Shown here: positions 43,999-54,200 of the stretch, piece by piece
How the letters are laid out: the number at the start of each line of letters is the position of its first letter
Numbering within the stretch: the stretch's first letter is position 1
NCBI GenBank assembly: GCA_023055505.1
Contig: JALIRH010000076.1
Span: 1,624,001 to 1,688,000, forward strand
DNA from: Callipepla californica brunnescens
Taxonomy: Eukaryota > Chordata > Aves > Galliformes > Odontophoridae
DNA: 64,000 nt
Reading direction: 5' to 3'
Position numbers and translations under genes: made by a program
The notes under the pieces: model-generated
The model's input: only the letters and a program-made list of their open reading frames with translations
Databases searched by the model: none
What the model was told of the DNA's origin: nothing

Positions 43999-44314
43999 GT
44001 CAGACGGTACATTTTGTGTATTCAACTAAAGTAAAAGTGCTGAATGTTTGTTGTTATTCCATTTTTTTTCATCTGTGGAATGAAGTGAACTTGGCTGTGC
44101 TGAACTTTTATAAAGCAATGGTCGATCTGGCAGTAGAAGTGTTGAAGGAGACCTAAACAACTGAGACTGGTTTAAATCCAGTTGAAGAACTTGACAGAAC
44201 ATGCTTTAACACAGCGTGTAAGATAACCCTAAACGTGAAAGTGACCGTTTTTGTATTAGAAGATAAATGGCGTTTTCATTGACTGAATGGAGTTAGCTCA
44301 GTTCTTTTCCACAG

Positions 44315-44498
44315 AATGTTGATGTTCTGAAGGATCCTGAAGCCGTTACGCAGCTTGGTAGCATTCTGAAAAGCAGCGTAAGGGCATGGAAAGCAGCTGG
44401 CCGCCCCTTTGTGATTCAGCTGGGAAGAATTGATTTAGATATGCTGAATATGTCCAAGTGCCCAAGTGAAAACATGTCTGCAGCTCTTGAGGCTGACG
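44315..44498 (+). pseudogene. XPO1-like exon B (61 codons plus 1 base)
   Basis: The acceptor TTCTTTTCCACAG precedes NVDVLKDPEAVTQLGSILKS, followed by a GRPFVIQLGRIDLDMLNM segment and SENMSAALEAD; the donor is GGTAAGA, splitting a Gly codon. The order and phase match exportin-1, and the frame carries on from exon A in phase 0. There is no stop. Substitutions relative to the usual exportin-1 are frequent for such a conserved protein, for example WKAAGRPF and NMSKCPSENM, so this is a diverged paralogue rather than the XPO1 gene itself. Confidence 0.9.
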
Positions 44499-45896
44499 GT
44501 AAGAAATTGCACGTCCTTCCTAACAGCGGGATGGGCAGTGCACGTGATCAGGTTGTGAATTTGCTGGGCTTATCTCATTGCGTGTCTGTTGGTGGTGGTG
44601 GTTTTTGTTGCTTCTTTGTGTGTGCGTTTGGGCAAGAGAATGCCTGAAAATGTGCTTGCTTAGGTTCTTGTTTTTGTTAGCCAGATGTTTTGTTCAAAGA
44701 AACTCTGATTCCGGAAGGAGGAAAGCTCTTCAAGTGTGAGTTTAGGAAGGGTACCGGAGACTGCTGACTAATAGCAGTCTTGTGGAGACACAGTTGTAAG
44801 TTCTGACTTCATCGTTTTAGATAAGAAAAGACCCTAGGACGTTGGCAGAGTTTTGGTTTGGTGATATTCTACTACTGAAACAGCTTTCTTACAGAAGTGT
44901 AACTTCAGTGAAGGCGCCTCAGATTTGTCACAAACTAGACTGGTAATCACTGAGGAGGAATTAGGAGCTACTCGAGTTACCTAACCACTGTTACCTGGAA
45001 AAAATTGGGTCTGTGATATCCAAGTAGAATGTGCTGCTGGAGCATCCCTTGAGGAATGAAGTGACTCGGTTATTGGAGCTGTGTTCTGACAGACTTTCTT
45101 ACCCATGCAATGAATACACCTTGACGTAGCTTCTCAGAACTTAATGCATTCTTTTGATTCTGCAGCTCTAATTGCCAGAAGGTGCTTAAAACAAAAAGAA
45201 AACACAACGAGAGAAATAGGAAGCAGTTGCTAGGACTTGTAGTGGTGAGATTTTACTTGAGCAACAGCTATTGAGATGGCACTCGGCTCAGAGTGTGTTC
45301 TCACAGTTGTTATCTCTGATGGCAGCAGGAGCAGTTCTGCCTTTGTTTCCCTGGCTGCAGTCTGGTGAGGTTTTCCTTGGATGTACTGTTATGAGTGTGT
45401 GTCTGTGCACTCAGTTAGGGCAAGTTCTACTGACGAGACTTGCATGGACTTGGACGTGAGAAAATGAAGTAAGAATTAGGCTCCTTGTAGTAAAGACAAG
45501 TTGGAACAATTATGTTTGTGACCAAATCAGGAGCGTGCTTTAGAACACTGTATAGGTTGGTTCTTCTCATCACGCAGTGAGAGCCAGAGGTAAGCATGAT
45601 CCTGAGAGCTGAAGGAACATTCCCTTCCTTGAAAAAGAAGCTGCAGCATTGTTTCTGAGTTGTACTGGCAGAGTGTGCTGTCAGCAGTAGCACTGGAATA
45701 CTAAATTGCAACTTGGATCCATGGAGCTGAAGTAATGAGAAAATGGTTTTAATCTGCATAATATGAAGGAGAGATCTTCCTTCTTTGTCATTTGGGTATA
45801 AAAATGAAACATTCTCAATCTTCTGGAAGGAGTTGAGGGGAATCTGTTTGTTGACGCATCTTAACCCAGATTCAGTGCAGCTTTGCTACCTTTCAG
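44499..45896 (+). other. Intron between XPO1-like exons B and C
   Basis: About 1.4 kb of ordinary single-copy-looking DNA with GT at the start and AG at the end. No other exon, RNA gene or repeat is recognised. Confidence 0.7.
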
Positions 45897-46003
45897 GCGA
45901 AGTGGAAACCAAGCAGCCCTTGGTTAGAAGGATGAGGACTGTAAAAAGGGAAAGTTTAGAACTGATTTCTGGCTGGGTGAGCAGGTCCAACGATCCTCAG
46001 ATG
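45897..46003 (+). pseudogene. XPO1-like exon C (107 bp)
   Basis: After the acceptor CTACCTTTCAG the two bases GC complete the split Gly codon from exon B, then the exon reads EVETKQPLVRRMRTVKRES and LISGWVSRSNDPQM and ends before a consensus GTAAGT donor. This is a very recognisable stretch of exportin-1. The phase is kept (ends in phase 0), with no stop. The intron before it is about 1.4 kb. Confidence 0.95.
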
Positions 46004-46381
46004 GTAAGTAAATATGGCATCCAAAGAGTTGATAGGACACATTCAGGAGGAACTCTGCTCTTTTGCTGCAGTGCAGTTAACACTGTTCTGTTCACAAGAA
46101 CTGGCTTCAGAACTGCAATATCTGCAGGAAGGATGATAAGCTGTGATCATACAGGGGTAGGCCTGAGCTGTGTTTTGAGTGCTTCAGGTAGTGTCAGCTG
46201 AGAGCAGTCCTAAGGGGAAGCAGGAAGGTGTAGGAGAGCCCTCAGGCAAGCACTGCTGGATGAACACAGTGTGTGGGAAGCATGTGGGCGTGTGAGTTCA
46301 TTTTTAGCTTCTTTCCGAACTGCTGTGTGAGGCTTTGTTGGGTAACTGCACTGCTCTAAGCATGTCTTGCTCTTGATGTAG

Positions 46382-46576
46382 GTTGCTGAAAACTTTGTTC
46401 CTCCCTTGTTGGGTGCCGCTCTCATTGACTACCAGAGAAATGTTCCAGCTGCTAGAGAGCCTGCAGTACTGGGTGCTGTGGCTGTGGCTGTAAAGAAGCT
46501 GGGTGGGCACATCGCTGCTGAAATACCTCAGATCTTTGATGCTGTTTTTGAGTGCACGTTAAATATGATCAAGAAG
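46382..46576 (+). pseudogene. XPO1-like exon D (65 codons)
   Basis: The acceptor TCTTGATGTAG leads into VAENFVPPLL, then DYQRNVPAAREP, KLGGHIAAEIPQIFDAVFEC and TLNMIKK, ending at a GTATTC donor. It is the next exportin-1 exon in order and in frame (phase 0). Compared with exportin-1 it has a patch of changes (AVLGAVAVAVKK) in an otherwise conserved block. The following exon is not found before the telomeric repeat at 47326, so the gene is cut here. The four exons together encode about 195 residues of HEAT repeats, too little for a working exportin. Confidence 0.95.
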
Positions 46577-47325
46577 GTATTCCTATGTAAATTTTGGATA
46601 ACGGAAAAAAAAAGAAAAGGGATTTTATATTCAGGATATTGCAAGAAAGGGGGCAGGGCGTGTTATGCTATGTAGTTTACATAGCATTATTCTGTTGGGT
46701 GGAAATGAAGGTGAGGTTGATGAGCTGTGGCTGTCTGGGTGAATGTCTTGATCTCACTGACTTAATTTCTTGATCCAGTTCTGGAATTAAATTTGGAGTT
46801 GTTTTTCTGTTCCAGGACCTTGGGATGTCGTGGTCCTGGAAGCTGAAGTCTACTTGAAGTATATTCATACGTCCTTTGAGTAGAAGTATTGATTAGTTCT
46901 TGAAGTATTTCTTTCCTGATTTCCGTAGCTGCTAGAGTTTCTGTGTTACGGTTTACAGCAGGTACTTGCACAATAGATGGGTGCCGTTTTGCAGCAGTGT
47001 GAATCAGAAAGTGTATCCCTGTAGTGGCTGGGTGCTTAACCGCTGAGGCCGTCTGTCCTGTGCCTGTGGAGCAAGTGGTAATTAATGTTGTGCACTGACC
47101 AAATGTGGTTCACCCTGCTGACACTGTGTAAGTCCAGCAAATGGTCTTCTCAATCTATGGTGGTGAAAGTATGGGGAAAAATGTTGCTGGGAATCTGGGA
47201 ACTGCATGCTTTGTTTTGTTTTTAGATTTCCTTAAAGCTGAGATCTCCATGGTAAGCCAGATTTTCTCTCCCAGATTTTCCCAGTGAAAAGGCTGTATGG
47301 ATTCAGGCCTTTTCTGCGACTGGTT
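46577..47325. other. Sequence after the last XPO1-like exon
   Basis: About 750 bp of ordinary sequence after the exon D donor, presumably the rest of an intron. I see no further exon or transposon. It stops where TTAGGG-type repeat begins (CTGCGACTGGTTAGGGTTAG). Confidence 0.6.
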
Positions 47326-48700
47326 AGGGTTAGGGTTTAGGCTAGGGTTAGGGTCAGCTTCAGGGTCAGGGTTAGGGCAAGGGTTAGGTTTTGGTGTAGA
47401 TTTCGGTTTAGGGTAAGGGTTAGGGATAATTTGAGTGTTAGCGTCAGGGACAGAAGTAGGTGAAGTGTTCATGTTAGGAGTAGCATTAGGGTTAAGTTTA
47501 GGGTTAGACTTAGGATTGGATTTGTATGTAGGGTTAGGGGTAGGGTTAGTTTGAGTGTCAGGGTGAGGTAAGGGGTAGGCCTCGGGTTTGGCTTTGTGTT
47601 AAGTAAAGGTTTAGGAATAGTTGTAGGGTTAGTGTTTGGATTAGGATTTGGTTTAATATTAGGAACATGTTTTGGGATAGATTTAGGTGAGGGTTGTGGT
47701 GATCTGATGCTTTTGGTTAGGTTTAGGGTTGGGCTTCCACTTGGGTTTTGTGGTAGGGTCTGAGTTTGGGTTAGGGTTAGGGTAGAGTTAGAATTAGGAT
47801 TTGGGAAATGCTTCGAGTTCTGTTTAGGGTAAGGATTAGTGTTAGATTTAGGGTTTGAGTTAGGGTTAGGATTATGGTTAGGACTAGGGTTCTGTTAGGT
47901 TTTGGGTTAGGGTTATGGGTAAGTTTGTTTTAGTACTAGGGTAAGGTTATGTTTAGGGTTAGGGTTACGATTAGGGAAAGATTTAGTGATACAGTGTTAG
48001 GGTAAGTTTAGGTTATGGAATAGGGTTAGGTGTAAGATTGGGTTTAGTAATAGGGTTAGGTTTAGATTCTGGGTTAGGGTTAGAGATAGGGAAAGGGTTT
48101 GGGATTGTTTTAGGTTTTGGATTAGGTTTAGGATTAGGGTTAGGGAAAAAGTTTTTCTCAGTTTTATGATTGTGTTTAGAGCTAGGATTAGGTTGAGTGT
48201 TCATGTTAGCATTAGGGGAAGTTTTAGGTTTAGGTTTAGGTTTAGGATGCGATGTGTGTTTAGGGTTAGGGGCAGGGTCAGTTTGAGTGTAAGGGTCAGA
48301 TTAGGGTTAGGCCTCTGGTTAGGGTTAAGGTTAGGAATAGGATTAGGTTTCAGGTTAGTGTTAGGGTTAGGCCTGGGATTGGTGTTAGGGTTAGGTTAAG
48401 GTAAGTCTTGTGGTTAGGGTTAGGTGTAGGAAAAGGGTTTTGGGGATAGGGATAGTGTATAGGTAAGGGTTAGAATTCGATTTAGGATTAGGCTTAGGGA
48501 TAGGGTTTGTTTGAGTTCTAAGGTTAGATACAGCATTAGAACTAGGTTGAGTGTCAGTGTTAGGATTAGGGTTTGGGTTACTGTTGAGGATAGGAATAGG
48601 GATAGGTTTAGGGTTATGCTTAGGGTTCAGGCTAGGTACAGGGTTCGGGTTAGGTTTAAGGTGAGTGTTAGGCTTAGGGTAAGGATTGTGGTAAAAATGA
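47326..48700. repeat. Degenerate TTAGGG block, diverged
   Basis: The plus strand is TTAGGG-type throughout, in the opposite orientation to most other blocks of the window. It resembles, but is clearly not identical to, the G-rich part of the subtelomeric unit (for example GTTGTGGTGATCTGATGC near 47690 against GTTGTGGTAATCTGATGC near 1435). It is thus an older relative of the unit. The open frames are repeat translations. Confidence 0.9.
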
Positions 48701-48710
48701 GTTCTCTACT

Positions 48711-49234
48711 TGTTAATCAAACCGACTCGAGACAGATGTGTCCGTGTTTTTCAGCGTGTTTTTTTTTCTGAGAACTATGTAGTTTGTAGAAGTCTCAAAA
48801 GAGATATATCGATGTTTTGTCTAAAAACTGTAGTTTGTGCAAGTTGGAGCCACAGCGCTTAGTTCTAACACCTGGACAATGAACAACAGATAGCAGTGAC
48901 CTTTGGAGAAACTGCAAAAGAAAAAGAAGTGAAAATCTTCTCTTGAGCGCGCGTGATCGGAGCTGAGGAAAACTATGGCCTTCATCATCTCGATCGCCAG
49001 GAGGCAGAGAACGACCCCCAGATAACAGCCAGCGCAGCCCAGGAAGAGAAAGATAAGACATGAATGCAGAGATAAGGGACAATGAAAAGAGGGGTTGGGG
49101 GGCCCTGTTGAGCACCTCTGGTGCAGAGGAGACTCCCAGCCGCCCAGCGCTGTTCCGCTCATTTCTTGCTTGCTCAATAAATTCCTTACTGTTGGCAACA
49201 GTTGGTGCGTATCGTTCTCTTCACACCTCTAACA
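48711..49234 (+). mobile_element. 5' LTR of ERV-3 (about 524 bp)
   Basis: The right end is firm: CACCTCTAACA, four bases before the primer site. The left end is proposed at TGTTAATC (48711) because it mirrors the TAACA end; the sequence left of it is TTAGGG-type repeat. AATAAA at 49176-49181 marks the polyadenylation signal and a GCTCATTTCTTGCTTGCTC stretch precedes it. Confidence 0.7.
49176..49181 (+). terminator. AATAAA polyadenylation signal in ERV-3 LTR
   Basis: AATAAA lies about 54 bp before the LTR end, at the expected R/U5 position, in TTGCTCAATAAATTCC. Confidence 0.65.
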
Positions 49235-49237
49235 ATT

Positions 49238-49255
49238 TGGTGCCGTGACTCGGAT
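49238..49255 (+). promoter_or_regulatory. Primer binding site, tRNA-His type
   Basis: TGGTGCCGTGACTCGGAT matches the reverse complement of the 3' end of tRNA-His. This primer is used by some class I endogenous retroviruses. It separates ERV-3 from the tRNA-Lys-type ERV-2. Confidence 0.85.
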
Positions 49256-49332
49256 CCAGGCGACTCTGCTGTGGAATTCCCACTCCAGGGGAGCACCCCG
49301 TCTTCGGACGGCCCCTGGGCTGGGGAACTTCT

Positions 49333-50760
49333 GTGCAGAGACCTGTAGCTCCGAACTCTAGGTACAGCTCGCAGGTAAAGCTACCGGACATACCACTAGA
49401 AAGTCCCCTAGGTTTAATGTTAAAACATTGGGGTGATTCTCCCTCTAGACGAGGAAAGAGTGAGGTGAAGATGGTACATGACTGTATGGAGGTATGGGGA
49501 GGAAAGCAGAGAAGGGCAGATCAGCTGTTCTGGCCAGTATTTGGGTCCTTTGAGGACCGGATCTGCCAGGCTCTAAACGCTTATGCAAATGAAAAACAGC
49601 CTTTGAATCTGGAAGATGGTGAGTATGCAAATGATGTGTAGAATCTGATATTGGAACCTTTCTGTTCCCCCTAATTAAAAAAAGGAATACAACAGAGGAG
49701 GACATTATACACTATCCCCCCGCCTTACGCTCCCCCCGAACAGAATCCAGCGGCTCCGCCGGAGCAAGCTGAATCTGACTTGGGAGATGAACCTGAATGT
49801 GAACCCCTAGACTTCCCTAGGAGAAGGATCACTAGAAGGCAAGCTAGGCAGGAGAGGGGTCAAGGAGGAAACGTTCTCCCTTGAAGAGAAATACCTGTAG
49901 CTACCAGAGGATCAAAGCCAGGAGCTGGCTATGTTTCAGTTCCCTTCAACTCAGGAGATACATAAGGGAATTTAAGAAGGAGATGGGGAATTTGCTGGAG
50001 GATCCTTGAGGGGTCTCCGAGAGGCTAGATCAATCTTCAGGTCCCAACCATTAAACTTGGGATGAAACACAGGCAATTTTGGGCATACTATTTAGAGCAG
50101 AAGAAAGGGATATGATCAGGAGGGCAGGTACGTGAATCTGGGATCAGCAACACCCGGCTGGCCCAGGAGCAGATCTAAAGTGACCCTTACAGCGGCCCAA
50201 TTGGGATAATCAGAGCCAGGAACATGGTACTCACATGGCAGATTTGCGAGTTCTTATTATTCAAGGGATTAGAGAATCTGTCCCTCGGGGACAGAATATC
50301 AATAAGGCAAATAAGGCAAGCAACGGAAAAAAGATGAAACTCCTACTGAGTGGTTAGAGAGACTATGCAGAAATGTACAGTTCTATTCAGGATTAGATCC
50401 TGCTACCCCGTGGGGCGAGCTCTCCTGAAAACGCGGTTTGAAGCTAGGTCCTGGACAGATATTGGAAGGAAACTAGAGAAGCTGGAGGACTGGCAGGAGA
50501 GAGGATTAGATGAATTGCTGAGAGAGGCTCAGAAAGTATACGTTAAGGAGAGAGGAGGAGACTCAGAAGAGGCAAGCTGGAAGTCTGATAGCCGCGGTAA
50601 GAGAAGGACAGAAGGGGGTGTTCCAGGCAAGGAGAAGAGGGAATATTCCTCGGGCAGAAAATGCGCTTCAACCCAAGCAGAACAGACCCAGAGATATGAG
50701 GACAGTTGAATGCTTCTACTGTCAGAAAAAGGGACACATGAAGAAAGACTGTAGAAAGAG
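49333..50760 (+). pseudogene. gag: Broken gag of ERV-3
   Basis: The matrix-like start is readable to 49641 (PLGLMLKHWG, then MVHDCMEVWGGK), a form typical of gamma-like matrix proteins. The Pro-rich and capsid parts (49642-50349) are split by stops and shifts. The capsid end is open at 50350-50709 and contains a Glu/Arg-rich coiled segment (LEKLEDWQERGLDELLREAQ). Nucleocapsid has one CCHC zinc knuckle, C-X2-C-X4-H-X4-C, at 50711-50752 (CFYCQKKGHMKKDC). The gene is not functional as a whole. Confidence 0.8.
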
Positions 50761-50789
50761 AATCTGGGACGAGCAAATGTTTCAGGAGG

Positions 50790-51100
50790 ACTGAGGGGGT
50801 CAGGGACTCTATGTGCTGGGGACCTGGGAAAGAAACAAGCCCTTGATAAAATTGAAATTGGGTTCTCAGCGTCAGGAAATGGAATTTTTGGTAGAGTCTG
50901 GGGCAGAAAGATCGACTGTTCAATATTTACCTCGAGGATGTTCTTTATCCTCGGAAGAGCTACAAGTAATTGGAACAAAAGGGGAACCTTTTATGGTACC
51001 TGTTGTAAAGCAGGTAGAAATAGAATCACCTAGCACCTATGGAACTGAGTCTTTTTTATTGGTACCTGAAGCAGAATAGAATTTGCTAGGGAGAGATTGA
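50790..51100 (+). pseudogene. pro: Start of protease of ERV-3 with altered active site
   Basis: A frame from about 50813 to 51079 shows KLGSQRQEMEFLVESGAERS, where the retroviral aspartic protease loop is expected. The catalytic Asp position reads Glu (VESGAE instead of a D-S/T-G-A pattern). Downstream text up to 51290 is protease and early RT-like but has stops. The element ends there. Confidence 0.65.
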
Positions 51101-51290
51101 ATTGTGGAGTTAGGAATACATTTGGAAGTAAAAGATAGAGAATTAACTGTTCAGCAACGTACTCTAACGATAGAAGATGAGGCTAGAATTAACCCAGAAG
51201 TTTGGTAGAGTCCAGAATCAGTAGGGAAGTTAGACATAGAACCCTTTGAAGTGATTCTAAAAGACCCAGGCATTCCAATTAGGGTGAAAG

Positions 51291-54200
51291 GCCTAACCTT
51301 TCTCTCACCCTAACAATCAAAGAAAACCTATTCCTAAACCTAATCCTAAATCTAGTCCTAACCCTAACCCTCACCCTTAATCTAACCCCAACCCCCACCC
51401 AGAAGCTAACACTTAGCATTGTACAATACCTAAACGTACCCCTAATCCTTATCACTAAACCTAAAAGGAACCTGAAACATAGTGCTAAATCCGAACCCTA
51501 ACCCTGAAGACTAACGCTAACAATGAACCAATTCCTATACCTTTTCCTTCCTCCAAATTGATTCCTAGCACTAACCCTAACCCTACATTAACCCAATCCT
51601 AACCCTAACCCTAACCCTAGCCCTAAACTACATTAACCCTAACCCTAACCCTAACCCTAACCCTAGCCCTAACCTAACTCTAACCCTAACCCTAACCCTA
51701 AACCTAATGCTAACCCTTACCCTACCCTAACCCTAACCCTACCATACCCTAACCCTAACCTACCCTAACACTAACCCTAACCCTAACCCTAAACCTAAAC
51801 CTAAACCTAACCCTAACCCTAACCCTAATTCCTAACCCTTACCTTAACCGTATCACAATCCCTATCCTAATTCTTACCCTAACCCTAACCCTTACCTAAC
51901 CCTAACCCTAAACCTAACCCTAACTCTAACCTTAACCCTAACCCTAACCCTAACCTAACCCTAACCCTAATCCTAACCCTAACCCTAACTCTAATTCCTA
52001 ACCCTTACCTTAACTGTATCACAATCCCTATCCTAATTCTTACCTTAACCCTAACCCTTACCTAACCCTAACCCTAACCCTAACCCTAACTCTCACCTTA
52101 ACCCTAACCCTAACCCTTACCTAACCCTAAACCTAACCCTAACCCTAACCCTAACCCTAACCCTAACCCTAACCCTTACCCTTAGCCTAACCCTAACCCT
52201 AAACCTAACCCTACCCTAACCCTAACCCTAACCCTAACCCTACCCCTAACCCTACTTTACCCTAACCCTAATCCTAACACTAACTCTAACTTTATTCCTT
52301 ACCCTAACACTAATCCAATCCCGAACCCTAACCCTAATCCTAGCCCTAACTCTAACTTTATTAGTAACCCTACCCCTAATCCAAACAATAACCCTTACCC
52401 TAATCAAACCCTATCCCTATTCCTAACCCTTACCCTTACCGTATCACAATCCCTATCCTAACTCTTACCATAACCCAAACCCTAACCTAACCCTAACCCT
52501 AACCCTAACCCTATCCCTAACCCTTACCCTAACCCTAACCCTACCCTAACCTTAACTCTACCCTAACCGTATCCCTACCCTAACCCTAACCCTAATCCTA
52601 GCCCTTACTCTAACTTTATTCCTAACCCTACCCCTGATCCAAACACTAACCCTAACCTTAATGTAACCCTAACCCTATTCCTAACCCTTACCCTAACTGT
52701 ATCCCATTCCCTATCCTAACTCTTACCATAACCCTAACCCTGATGCTAATGCTAACCCTAACCCTGAATCTAACCCTTACCCTAACCCTATCCCTTACCC
52801 AGAAGCTAACACTTAGCGTTGTACAATACCTAACCGTACCCTAACCCTATCCCTAAACCTAAAAGGAACCCAAACTCTAACCCTAAATCTGTCCCTGAGC
52901 CTAACCTTCAACCTTACCCTAACCTTAACCCTAACCCTGTTCCATTCTCTAAACATATCTGTAAGCATTACCTTCATCCTAACTCGAACTCTACCCTAAC
53001 CCTATCCCTTTGACCCCAACACAAAACCCAGATTGAGCCTGACCCTAACCTAGGTAGCATAAAGTGTATGTAGGGTGAATTTGAGTTTTAGGGTCAAAGT
53101 TAAATTGTTAGTTTTAGGGTTAGGGTGAAGGATTGCTTTAGTTCTAGTATTAGGGTGTTTGGGGTTAGGGTTAGGGTAAGGATTTTGGAGTGGATTAGGT
53201 TTAGGGTCAGGTTTGGGGGAGTTTTGGGGTTAGGGTTAGATTTAGGATTAGGGTTAGCAAAAAAGTTGTTTTAGTTTTAGTTTAGGTTAGTGCTAGGATT
53301 AGGTTGAGTGTTCTTGTGAAGTTTAGGTTTAGGGTTAGGTTTAGGTTTAGATTGAGGTTTAGGGTAAGGAGTAGGGTTAATTTGACTTTTAGGGTCAGAG
53401 TAGAGTTAAGTCGTGTTAGGGTTAAGGTTAAGAACAGGATTCAGATTCCAATTAGGTTTTGGGTTCCTACTAGGGATAGGCCTCAAATTAGTGTTAAGGT
53501 TAGGGTTAGGGTTAGGTATAGGGAAAGGGTTAGTGTTAAGGCCAGGGCAAGTGTATGGTTTAGGGTAAAGATTGGATTTAGGGTTAGGTTTAGATGTAGG
53601 TTTGGTTTGATCGTTAGGGTGTGAGAAGGCACCGGCCTTGGATTTCATTTGGAGATTGGGTAAGGTTTAGGAATAGGAATAACATTGGTGTTTAAAAGAT
53701 GATTAGTGTTAGTATTAGGGATCGGGTTACGGTTAGAGTTTAGTTAGGGTTGTTAGTTTTAGAGTGAGGGATAGGGGTATGGTTTGGTCTAGTACTTGGG
53801 TTAGGGTTTGGGATAGTCCTAGCATTAGTGTTAGGGTTAGGGTTCCGTTAGGGTTGTGGTAATCTGATGCTAGGTGTCGGGATTAGGGTTGTGCTTAAAT
53901 GTGGGTTTGGTTTGAGGGTCAGAGTTAGGGTTAGGGTAGAGTTAGAATTAGGGTAAGAGTTAGGATTAGGTTTAGGATTAGGATAAAGATTAGGTTAGGA
54001 TTAGTGTTGGCTTTAGGGTTGTGTCTAGGAGAAGGGTTAGTGTTAGGGATAGACTTAGGGTAAGAGTAAGTGTTAGGAATAGGCATAGGTTTTGGGAAAG
54101 TTTCAGAGTTTGGACTGGATTTATGATTAGGGTTAGGGACAAAGATTTTTTGAGATTTGTGATTAGATTTAGGGAGAAAAGTAGGCTGACTTGTGGTGTT

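Larger units (their letters stand above)
48711..51290 (+). mobile_element. Third endogenous retrovirus, gag-pro only (ERV-3)
   Basis: The order is 5' LTR, tRNA-His primer site, gag with several breaks including a zinc knuckle, and the start of protease. At about 51291 the sequence passes directly into the subtelomeric unit, so pol, env and the 3' LTR are missing. The primer site and the gag resemble gamma-like (class I) retroviruses. It is inserted in, or joined to, telomere-like repeats on both sides. Confidence 0.85.

Noticed and set aside
43741..47325. Intact functional exportin gene
   Set aside because: Only four of the many exons are present and both sides end in repeats.
50529..50978. 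Minus-strand frames of 149 and 126 residues
   Set aside because: They are antisense to the gag zinc knuckle and capsid end of ERV-3.
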